Origin: Mesostigma viride
Lineage: Eukaryota; Streptophyta; Mesostigmatophyceae; Mesostigmatales; Mesostigmataceae
Direction of reading: 5' to 3'
Assembly: GCA_009746045.1 (NCBI GenBank)
Contig: RPFO01000310.1
Location: 3,850,661 to 3,914,660, forward strand
DNA: 64,000 nt
Below are positions 55,563 to 64,000 of the stretch, piece after piece (position 1 is the stretch's first letter; every line of letters begins with the position of its first letter). The notes under the pieces are model-generated. The model saw only the letters and a program-made list of their open reading frames with translations. It did not search any database and was not told the origin of the DNA. The translations under genes and the position numbers were made by a program.

Positions 55563-56055
55563 AATTAATTAATTAATTAATTAGACTCGTGCTCTCGTTG
55601 GGGAGTCACGGAGCATTAACCCCGATGGATGGATGGGTGGGTGCAAACATTCCTACCGGTCTAATCTATCTACATTGGCTACATATTACATCTATCTAAC
55701 AGCATTCTAACTACAACATCTATCTAGGCAGCCGCACGCTGCCCGAGGGGGAGAGCTCTATCTGGCGTGTCTCCCGCGGGATTGCACACGCGGGCGCTTC
55801 CCCACTGGGGGGGGCTCGAATTGTCCTCTATGACCTGGGCCCACTTGGCCTTGTCCATCATCTTCTTCCCGCCAAATCACGGAGAGGCCGAGGCCCCCCA
55901 TGTCCTCTACTAGCTGTTCCTTGAAGGTGCGGGCCTTGCGGCGTCTAACATCACTAGGCCCAGCCCACGTCAGGAGGTGCCGGCCAGGCTGGGCTGGTCG
56001 CAGTCCTGCATGAGGGAAGGGGGGGTCGATCTGTCCGCCCCCCTGCCCGCCGCGT
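55563..56055 (-). mobile_element. LINE-E 3' end, truncated
   Basis: Minus strand: end of ORF2 (QPGRHLLTWAGPSDVRRRKA, GGLGLSVIWREED), then a 3' UTR, the stem-loop at 55589-55609 and a (TTAA)n tail at 55563-55583. The coding part matches 57790-57950. Confidence 0.8.
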
Positions 56056-56059
56056 TGTG

Positions 56060-56126
56060 CACGCTCAGGGATCAAAAGCACTTTGGTGCTTAGTGGCTTC
56101 CCAGCTGGAGCACGTGTTAATTAATT
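56060..56126 (+). mobile_element. Family D-type 3' tail fragment
   Basis: GGGATCAAAAGCACTTTGGT, then a diverged stem-loop (GTGGCTTCCCAGCTGGAGCAC region) and TTAATTAATTAAT. Confidence 0.6.
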
Positions 56127-56335
56127 AATATTTAGAGACGCCGGTTTGGGAGAATAAAGGCCTAGAGCCCCCAAAGCGAAAAGGGCGTTTTGCTGAATAA
56201 GACGTGTAGTTAGGATTTTTCTATACTAGATAGCTTAATGTTAGGTTCGTTCGATAATTACGCGGCTTCGCCCATCTCCACCCATCCCGGCAGCAAGGAA
56301 TATGTGAGCACCGTACATGATCTCCCACGACGAGA
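56127..56335 (+). mobile_element. LINE-B 3' end fragment
   Basis: AAAGCGAAAAGGGCGTTTTG CTGAATAAG and a following 3' UTR like 36600-36720, with a degenerate stem-loop near 56310. Confidence 0.65.
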
Positions 56336-57950
56336 TTCCTGCCGCAGTTGTGAAACTTGCAGCCGAGTTTGAGGACACCGCCGTGTTATCAAGGAGACAA
56401 CCAGCGCAGGCCAGAAATTATGCTTCTCTTCCTGGACATCTGCAACCGCCTTCTGCTGTCGTCGCAACCGCCTCCAGCGGCCTGGCAACACAGTTTTCGC
56501 ACGATGCTGTACAAGAACAAGGGGTCGCCAGCCGACCCCGGCAACTACAGAGGGATGTGCATTCAAAGTGCCCCCCGATCAAGCTTCTTATGCGGCTCAT
56601 TATGAACCGCCTGCGCACGGCCCTGGACGGTCACCTCAGCGAGCCTTGAGCAGCACGGCTTCCGTTCAGGTTGCAACACAGTACAGGCGTTCTTCGCTAC
56701 TCGCCGACTTGTGGAGGAACTGTAACGCCTTCAGCCTGGTGAGTCACCTTTGCTGCACCTTGTGCTGGTGGACTTCAGTTCATCAAAGCCCTCGATTCGG
56801 TTTTCTGGCCTGCGCTTTGGGACATCCTCGAGCTGTTCCGGATCCCCCGCCCCCTTATTGCTGTCATCCGCTGATCCGCAACCTGTATGAAAGGGTCCAC
56901 CACTTCGGTGAGCACTTCTTACGGGACCACGCCACCATGCCCTTTGCAGAAGGGTGTGTGCATGGCAGGGCTCGGCTGCGTGCTGTCTCCCTACCTGTTC
57001 ATTATTGTGGTCGAATACGTAATGATTCAGGCGCTCAAGCGATTTGCCCGCATGGTGGGTAGGGAACAAGGGGTGCAGGTTGCTAACCACGTCTGGCATG
57101 GCGCCGGAGCGGAAACGGAGATTCGGCTGGCGGACATCATCTACGCAGACGACACCAGTCACACCACCCTCTTCGATCGCGAGGACACTGGGCACGTGCA
57201 AACGTGGCTTGACTGCCTGGCTATTGAGGCCCGTGCAGTTGGGCTTGAGGTCAGCAAGAAGACCGAGGCTCCGTCTGGCGGTTGGGCTCACCCACTCACC
57301 GCCCGACCTCTTTCTCCTTGACGGCTCTCGAGTCCTGTATCGGGACCGCGTGTCAAACTGCTGGGCAGCCTGCTCCCCAGCTGCGAGGCCGATCGTGTGG
57401 ACCACCCGGCATCTCCCTTGCCTGGCACGCGTTACGCCAATACCGGGCCAGGCTGTGGCGCAAGCCCCTGGGCAAGATCGAGAAACAGGACCTTTTCAAG
57501 GTCCTCGTCCTTCCTGTTCTCACGTATGGGGCCGAGACATGGACCCTTACCGCCGACCTGGCCCGCAAGCTAGACGGCGCGGTCACCATGCAACATATGC
57601 TGAGATCCATTTTCAGAGTAGGATATGCTGCGCACGTTCGCAATGAGGACCTGTACCTCAAGGCATGCCATATATCACCAGCACCATCTTGAAAGCATGC
57701 AGCGGCGCCTGCAGCTCGTAGGGCACCTAGCTCGCACCAACCAGGTATAGACACCTCACGTGGCCCCCCTGCGGGACTGCGACCAGCCCAGCCTGGCCGC
57801 CACCGGCCTCCTGAGTCCTGGTCAACGTAGGTGGGCCGGGCCCCACGTGATGTTAGACGCCGCAAGGCCCGCACTTTCAAAGAACAGCTCGTCGAGGACA
57901 TGCATGGGGGGCCTATGCCTCTCCGTGATTTGGAAAAAGATGATGAACAA
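56336..57950 (+). pseudogene. LINE-E ORF2 remnant (reverse transcriptase)
   Basis: Readable in pieces across several frames: PADPGNYRGMC, VLVDF-like segment, [26 protein letters not shown] (57135-57170), VLPVLTYGAETWTL. Frameshifts and a rearranged stretch at 56880-56970 leave it inactive. Confidence 0.8.
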
Positions 57951-58800
57951 GGCCAAGTGGGCCCATCATCAGAGTCTTTGTATCAGGGCCAAGTGGGCCC
58001 ATCATCAGAGTCTTTGTATCAGGGCATGCCTCGTATTTCGGACGAGATTAGACAGCGTAGGATAGCATTTGTAGGACACCTTGCTCGCACCAGCCAGGTC
58101 GACACCGCCCAAGTGGTCTGGTAGGCCGGCCCCCAGCGGCTTAAGGCCAGCCAGGGCGGCACATTCTGACCTGGTCTGCAGCCCCAAGGGCATTGCCAAA
58201 AAGGTAGGGAAACATGTCACGAACTACGTACAGATGTTGCTGGATGACCTACTGGTCCCAGCCCAGTTTGAATACCGCATGATCCACTCTCTCTCTCCCT
58301 TCTTTGGACTGCCATGCAGAACAAGACGCGGTGGCAGAAGATCAAGGAGACAACCAGCGCAAGCCGGAAATCGGGAGAATCCGGACCATGGTAGCTCGAG
58401 CCTGCCGTTATCTTGTCCGCGTGTTCGAGTCGTTCAGGATGATGAAGATGAATGGGGATGGAAATGTGTATCCTTGTGCATTGAAATTATGGCTGGCTTA
58501 CGTGTAGAGCGACTAGATGACCTGGACGGTCGGGCCGGAAACAGCATGCTTGATCAGGGCGCGTGTTTCGATTGAAGTGAAGATTGTCAAGGCTCACACG
58601 CCCGACCCTGTGGGCAAGCCCCCTCCTCCCAAGAGGAGGAGGCGTTTTGATGAGTAGTAGGGCAGTTGGGATTTTTCTAGACTAGGTAGATTAGCGTTAG
58701 GCTAGTTAGATTACGCTGCTCTCTTCTTTCCACCTGACCCATCAAGGAATATGTGCTATGTTGACATGATCTCCCAACGGAGGCATTTTATAATATAATT
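57951..58800 (+). pseudogene. LINE-B ORF2 C-terminus and 3' end, interrupted
   Basis: A 36-base tandem duplication (57951-58022) starts it. Then the GMPRISDEIRQRRIAFVGHL and LLDDLLVPAQFE parts follow, an insertion of repeat family F (58345-58577, flanked by GAAGAT), the end KRRRRFDE with stop, the 3' UTR and stem-loop near 58767-58790. Confidence 0.8.
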
Positions 58801-59072
58801 TCCCCAGGTCGTAGTAGAGGACAACGAGCCCCCCCCCTGTGGGGAAGCGCCCGCGTGTGCAAACCCGCGGGAGGCACGCCAGACAGCTCCCCTAGGGTAG
58901 CGTGATGTTGTCTAGACAGATGTTGTAGCTCGTGATGTTGATTAGATAGATGTTGTAGGTAGCTGATGTAGATAGATTAGACTGGTAGGAATGTTTGCAC
59001 CCACCCATCCATCCATCGGGGTTAATGCTCCGTGACTCCCCAACGGGAGCACGAGTCTAATGAATTAATTAA
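58801..59072 (+). mobile_element. LINE-E 3' end, truncated
   Basis: GCGCCCGCGTGTGCAAACCC, the ATGTTGTAG-rich 3' UTR, stem-loop at 59032-59052 and TTAA-type tail. A 50-base LINE-B tail follows at 59073-59130. Confidence 0.8.
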
Positions 59073-59181
59073 TTCTTTAATGATCTCCCAACGGAGGTCT
59101 ACATGTTATAATTTAATTTAATTTTTTTAGAGCTCGGGACCCGATCGCCTGCATGAGGGGTTTTAGGTGCATACCTAACTA

Positions 59182-59646
59182 CACCCTCCGCATTGGTAGT
59201 TTTAATTCAGTTCAGCCAAAAGGCCCTTCGGAATTAGACATTAGCGTTTTATTGGTTGAAAGTGCTACTGTACCCGCCCAATTAATTAATTATTAGTTTG
59301 TTTGTTTGGTTACCGAACAACCGTTGAACTGGCTGCGGAATTTAATAATTCTTTGTTTGTTGACTTTGTTCTGTAATAACCCAGCCGGATGCACTGCTCT
59401 TACGGCTAGGAAAAGCACATTTTTCAGCCAGAAATCATATTTCTTTGTTTGTTAGCGAGACAGCTGCACACGTGACAGTAAAATAATATTTATTTACACT
59501 TTCTTTGTTTGTTTGGTAGCTTCAAAAACTACAGTTCACTACACTCGGGAATTAGTTAATTCAAATTCTTTTGTTTTATTTATCGTTTGCAGCTGGTCGG
59601 CGCCCAGCCTCATAATTATTTAGTAAAACTACCAATGCGGAGGGTG
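59182..59646. mobile_element. Stowaway-like MITE (Tc1/mariner type)
   Basis: 465 bases with perfect 23-bp terminal inverted repeats (59182-59204 and 59624-59646) starting CACCCTCCGCATTGG, flanked by TA on both sides (59180-59181 and 59647-59648). The interior is AT-rich with repeated TTCTTTGTTTGTT words and no coding capacity. TA duplication and a CYCCCTCCG-like start fit Stowaway elements mobilised by mariner-type transposases. Confidence 0.85.
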
Positions 59647-59664
59647 TATAGGGGCTAACCTAAG

Positions 59665-59890
59665 CTGTGCGTCAGCCTACCTATGGTATTGCACTGGTTG
59701 TATTGCACCCACAGTGTTGCGCCCCGGCACCATGCCGTGGAGAGAGCGCTCTGTGGCCTGCCCACCTGCGGCAGTGAGAGAAGCTAGGGCGCCCTCCCTC
59801 CTTCTCACTGTGTATATAGGGTTGAAGGTTCCTTTACTCTGTATTGGCACCCACGTGACGCAGTCACGTGCTTATTAATTAATTAGGGGC
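59665..59890 (+). mobile_element. SINE-like element, copy 2
   Basis: Plus-strand counterpart of 10755-10985: GCGTCAGCCTACCTATGGTA head, TTGCGCCCCGGCACCAT block, ending with the perfect stem-loop CACGTGAC-GCA-GTCACGTG (59852-59870) and TTATTAATTAATTA. Confidence 0.65.
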
Positions 59891-60074
59891 ATACTGGCCA
59901 GGGTTCCCTCACAAAACCAGTGCTCATGGCTGAATGCTCTAGCTAGAGGGCCAAGCATTTGGTTAAATCGGCAGAGGCTGAACATGCAGCCTGTTTGATC
60001 GCCATGCGTCCAGAAATAGTTGTCTCAATGAAGAGCCACTTGTACGAGCCACGAGCCACGAGGTATAGCTATAG

Positions 60075-60119
60075 ATTCTCCCGATTTCTGGCCTGCGCCA
60101 GCTGGTTGTCTCCTTGATA
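60075..60119 (+). mobile_element. Repeat family F end fragment
   Basis: GATTCTCCCGATTTCTGGCC to GGTTGTCTCCTTGATAG, matching the end of the copy at 53475-53818. Confidence 0.55.
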
Positions 60120-62135
60120 GCCATGGCTGACGGCGGAGGTCATAACTTTCACGTTTGAGCCCCGAATTTAGTCGTGAATATCACAATCGCTTCGTCTTTC
60201 TAAGACGCACATGCTGATATAATTTTCCGACGCTATTACGCAATATGAGATGAGCAAACGCTTATCGACGCAACGCAGTCTGATGACGGCTGCGCTCGGC
60301 AATGAAAATACGTCTGCAGCTCCGGCTGCAGCTTCGCCCTCAGGTCCGGCAGGCAGCGGTGACACTACTAGTCGCGCACTGGTGGTTGCCCAGCCCCCTT
60401 CCGGGCTTCCTGCCTCGCCTTCAGCCTCGCCCGAGCCCAAACGCAGGCGCCCAACCGAACCTAGCTGGTCTAATGTCGACTTTGACGTTGACGAGTTATT
60501 TTCCACCTTGGACGTCAACAGACCCGGCTATTTCGACAAGCCACACATCCGGATGTTGGAGCTCCTGTTCTATGGGTCGTATGCATGCCTCCCTTCTTGA
60601 CCTGTGCCAGCGCCTCCACCGCCACAAATGCTTCCGCAGCCAGTCTGACTGCCAGTTTCAGTTCCGCGTAGGTGACCTGTCTGGCTCGTCGCGACCGCGC
60701 CTTCAGCTTGCCGCCCTCTTTTCCATCCTTAAGCGTTCTTCCGCGGAACTCTGGCAACCCATCCCCTTGGGCGAATTCACCCTCCTCCATGGCTCCACCA
60801 CCTCTCACAGCAAGTGGCGCCCCTCGCTTGTGAAATGCAAGCTTTGGGTCGTAAGCTGGCTGCTGAGCTCCCCACCATCCCCACCGCCACCGCCACCGCC
60901 ACCGCCACCGCCACCCTCCCGTCGCCTCCACCCCCCCCCCCTCCGACTCCATCACCGCCCAGCTCCGCGACATTGACCAACGCCTTAAGGACAATTGATG
61001 CAATCGCCATCGAGGTCTTGCAAAACACCGCAGGCCTCACCGCCCCGCCAGGCGGTGAAGGACATTGCCGCCATGGCCTGCTTAAGCCAGCCCCGGCTGG
61101 CCGGCCTGGCCGGCGATGAGCACTCCTCCCATCCCGACCTGGGCGGACATGCTTAAGCAGCACGCCACAGGTCTCGGCACCTCCACCACCTCCGCCGTCG
61201 CAGCACAGCTCCAGCAGCAGACGCTCGACCTCCGCGAGGAGGCCGAGCTCGCCAAGCGCAGCCTCAATGTCATTGTCAAGAACTTCGACATGGAGGAAGG
61301 TGAGAATTCCCGGAGAAGCTTACGCATGCATTTGAGAGAGAAATCCTTGGTCGCATGATCGAGCTGGTCGCCCACCGCCTTAATTCCCCGTGCGTGGGGT
61401 AAGGCAGGGGCTCCCCCTCTCCTTCTCACCTTTAAGAACCCGGCGGACAAGATTTCTTTTCTCCGACGTCGCAAGCGGCTCGAGAAGACTCACTTCACCC
61501 TTGACGACGACTTGACCCTGGCGCAGCAACAACGGCGACCGGAGCTATGGCCGACCTACCTCCAGCTCCGGCAGACCAAGGCGGGGCAGCCGGTGTACTG
61601 GAAGGGGCGGCCATCTACGTCGGCCACTTGTAAGCCCTGGCAGGCGACCCCCGCGGCCCCAACGACTCCAGACGCCCCAGCTTAGGGGAATACAGCAGTA
61701 GTAGTGCAGAATAGATAGACCGTGGCCATGTACATGTAAGCCTCCTAGGTACAGGCTTTATACCAGCTTACTCACGAGTCTCATTTAGCCATGTACATGT
61801 GTGCCTATGATGTGCCACACTCCAGATGATGCATAGCTATATTTAGTTATGCCGTGCCCATGCAGAGAGCTTCTCTCTGCTGAGATGCCACGCTCTAGCT
61901 CTTGTATCTAGCTATGCTGATCTTCCCCACCTATGACGGGCTCCCCTTAGCTGGGCGTTGCCCGAGACTCTGGGTGGTGCAGGTGCCCTAGTGCACCTAG
62001 AGCAAGTGTTGTTTACATTCCCACCCTTGCAGGAAGTAGCTTAGAATGTATTATAGGCTCATATGCCCCTTCTCTGCCAGGCTATGTGCTACATTTACTC
62101 CCAACGGAGTTATGTTCCTTATTAATTGATTAATT
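60120..62135 (+). mobile_element. ORF1-only retroelement, family C, near full length
   Basis: Leader GCTGACGGCGGAGGTCATAA like family D, ORF1 start ATG 60250, and broken ORF1 frames to 61684. Visible parts: a P-rich N-terminus with KRRRPTEPSW, a long Ala/Pro-rich linker, a coiled-coil-like LDLREEAELAKRSLNVIVKN leading into the RRM-like part, then FTLDDDLTLAQQQ and QPVYWKGRPSTSAT, and a stop. A 440-base 3' UTR and stem-loop (about 62092-62113) with an ATTAATTGATTAATTAAT tail follow directly. At least two frameshifts (near 60600 and 61310). No ORF2. Confidence 0.75.
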
Positions 62136-62763
62136 AATGCACGGCTCCTGTGGTATACACTGCTAAGGTGCTTGAGCGAGATATAGCCACAGGGCCCGGA
62201 CCATGGGGCGTCCCCAACATCTACTGCTCCAACCTAGGGCCATTGCTGGTACTTTTGACGTCATGAAAGCAGCGTTTTGGACTAGTGGAATATGATTTTA
62301 CAGCATAAAAAGTCCATTTTATCATGAATGAACATGGCCAACAACCCCAAGTGCCCCTAAATTTCTCAATATTTGTAGAGAAATGCTACTTCTCATAATT
62401 AAAACCTGCACAAATGCACAATTTGGGGCATGCATGTGAAAGTTTGAAGTACAAATTCACAATGAGGTTTTACATTTTTCAATTATTAATGGTATCTCAT
62501 TCTTCAATCAATCAATTTGCAATCGTCCAAACAATTTATTCATTTCATACATGTCCGAATATGTTGAAAGAACACATGCAAGTGCTCAATCAGCGTGGAC
62601 CCCCTTGGACGCGCCCCACCATATATACATTGGACACGTCACCCCAACTACTAAACTGCCCAAAGTCACGGTAACTGATCCAACTACTATGTACATCTGC
62701 ATTTCTCCACGTTGCGGTGGGCAATTACGTGCAAAACGCGATTTCGTGCAAAGTCCTCGCCCA
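62136..62763. other. AT-rich stretch, no gene recognised
   Basis: Nothing supported; it may include an intron or 3' UTR of the minus-strand frame that ends at 62764. Confidence 0.4.
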
Positions 62764-63486
62764 TCATCGCTTGCCAGGTCGATATGAAGGAATGTTGTCC
62801 CAGCTGGCGCCTTCCTTCAGGAGAGTAACATGTTCTCTAGCGAACTTCAGAGGGAAACGAAACTTTTGCTCGCACTCATTACTCCAACCGAGGTCGTGCC
62901 CTTCATCAAACCATCTGAACACCACCTTCTCCCTCTCTTTGCCCAGGAGGGTGCCAAAGAGCGGAAAATCTTCCTTCTTGGGGTACTTGTGCTCCCAGTT
63001 TATGCACACGTCGTCTACCCATTTCGAACTCCAACCTCCGCGACTCAGTTTCGCGCCATCCATAAAGCGCATCCGGACGTCCGGCCGAACGTCCCTGATT
63101 CGGTTTTCGGCCGTCGCATCTCTGCCCTGACCACCACCCTTCTGCGGCTGTGCAGGTTCGTCGGCACCCTCCGTCTCCTGCCCCGCCCCTCGCCTGCCCC
63201 CTCCCCGACGTTTTGCCTTCTGCCCCTGCGCAGCCGCCGCCTCTGCCATCAACTCTTCGTACGTTTTTTCTGGCTGACCGCACGGTAAGGCTGGTGCGTG
63301 AGTTGGTGCGTTGGGTGGGAGCTCGTCCCCTCCCGCCCCCGGTTGTGCAACTGGTTCGCCGACCGCGGCCTGGCCAACAACACGGCCGGCCTCTCTGGAC
63401 ACAGTCCCAGACGCGGATCCACGGGGAAACCGAACTGGAGTTTCTTCTTCGCCTTTCCCTGCACGTAAGCACATGCCAATTAACAT
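62764..63486 (-). CDS. Unrecognised protein, possible exon
   Basis: 240-residue frame with an ATG at 63486. The first half is low-complexity (Gly, Pro, Ala; KAKRRGGGRRGAG basic patch). The second half, from about residue 137, looks folded and gene-like: MRFMDGAKLSRGGWSSKWVD, CINWEHKYPKKEDFPLF, EKVVFRWFDEGHDLGWSNE. A splice acceptor (CTTACGTGCAG) lies 14-26 bases into the frame, so the real exon may start at about 63461 with GKGEEE. I recognise no family; a transposon-encoded protein is possible. Confidence 0.4.
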   Translation of the reverse strand: MLIGMCLRAGKGEEETPVRFPRGSASGTVSREAGRVVGQAAVGEPVAQPGAGGDELPPNAPTHAPALPCGQPEKTYEELMAEAAAAQGQKAKRRGGGRRGAGQETEGADEPAQPQKGGGQGRDATAENRIRDVRPDVRMRFMDGAKLSRGGWSSKWVDDVCINWEHKYPKKEDFPLFGTLLGKEREKVVFRWFDEGHDLGWSNECEQKFRFPLKFAREHVTLLKEGASWDNIPSYRPGKR

Positions 63487-63662
63487 GAATACGGAAGGGT
63501 CGTGTGAGAAATCAATGAAGCCATGGACTGATGCAAAAAAACTTATGTAGAAATATATATTAAGGTACTTATTAAACTCGTTTATTGAAAATGAAATTTA
63601 CCGGCCGAATGTACCGTTGGAGCGTGGAAGGGCATCCTTGGTCGATCGAAGATATCCAAATG

Positions 63663-64000
63663 TTAAGGTGCGGCCGATGTCCCTGGCGGCGCCTCAACAT
63701 CGACCACCTCAGTCGGGCGCATCAATCCGGCAAACGCCGGCCCTCCACCTGAGACTTTCGGCGGACCCTCCACGTTACGAGCCTCCAATACCCTCTTCTG
63801 CAGTGGGGTGCTCGCAACAAAATCCGTGTCAGCCGACGGCTCCGGATCGTCATCCTCATTCAGCAGTATCGTGTTCGGGCATTGCTCCATCCCCGTCGAG
63901 CGGGGGGGCAAAGTCATCACAACCGTCCTTCCTGACGACGGTACGGGATCGTCACCCAGACCCAAAGAAACCGAGGCGAGGGCGGGGGTCCCCTCAACCG
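63663..64000 (-). CDS. Unrecognised protein C-terminus, runs off the window
   Basis: An open minus-strand frame enters at the right edge and ends with TSAAP and a stop at 63663. It is rich in Pro, Asp, Glu and Val, with no motif recognised. It may be an upstream exon or neighbour gene of 62764-63486. Confidence 0.35.
   Translation of the reverse strand, partial: VEGTPALASVSLGLGDDPVPSSGRTVVMTLPPRSTGMEQCPNTILLNEDDDPEPSADTDFVASTPLQKRVLEARNVEGPPKVSGGGPAFAGLMRPTEVVDVEAPPGTSAAP

Overview
The window is nuclear DNA of an intron-rich eukaryote, most likely a unicellular alga. It holds split genes with GT-AG introns, a bacterial/organelle-type leucyl-tRNA synthetase of the kind sent to plastids or mitochondria, a presenilin and a SAGA-complex Sgf11-type zinc-finger protein. 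A green or other photosynthetic protist is inference; nothing here fixes the lineage. Prokaryotic features (operons, ribosome-binding sites, CRISPR arrays) are absent.

Three host genes can be read exon by exon with consistent phases. (1) 51-10611, plus strand: the last 12 exons of leucyl-tRNA synthetase; its introns are packed with mini- and microsatellites. (2) 18165-29458, plus strand: a complete 7-exon presenilin (668 residues) whose last intron carries a nested retrotransposon. (3) 50343 down to about 44115, minus strand: an Sgf11/ATXN7L3-like SAGA deubiquitinase-module gene, six exons. Two unrecognised minus-strand reading frames lie at the right edge (62764-64000).

Almost everything else is a retrotransposon graveyard. 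I distinguish LINE-A (near full length at 24615-29091), LINE-B and LINE-E (apurinic-endonuclease type non-LTR elements, mostly 5'-truncated), several families that carry only ORF1 plus a 3' UTR (C, D, G), a SINE-like family, a TTAA-flanked DNA element, a Stowaway-like MITE, and a tandem pair of an unknown element. Many insertions can be delimited exactly because target-site duplications, and in one case the empty site, are present in the window. The nesting reaches four levels at 29665-33710.

Two cross-cutting patterns stand out. First, at five exon 3' ends in all three host genes the intron begins with a minisatellite whose repeat unit contains a copy of the exon end and its 5' splice site. 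Second, all the retroelement families end in a short stem-loop followed by a simple-repeat tail; the arms differ between families while the architecture, and often a CAAC loop, is kept.
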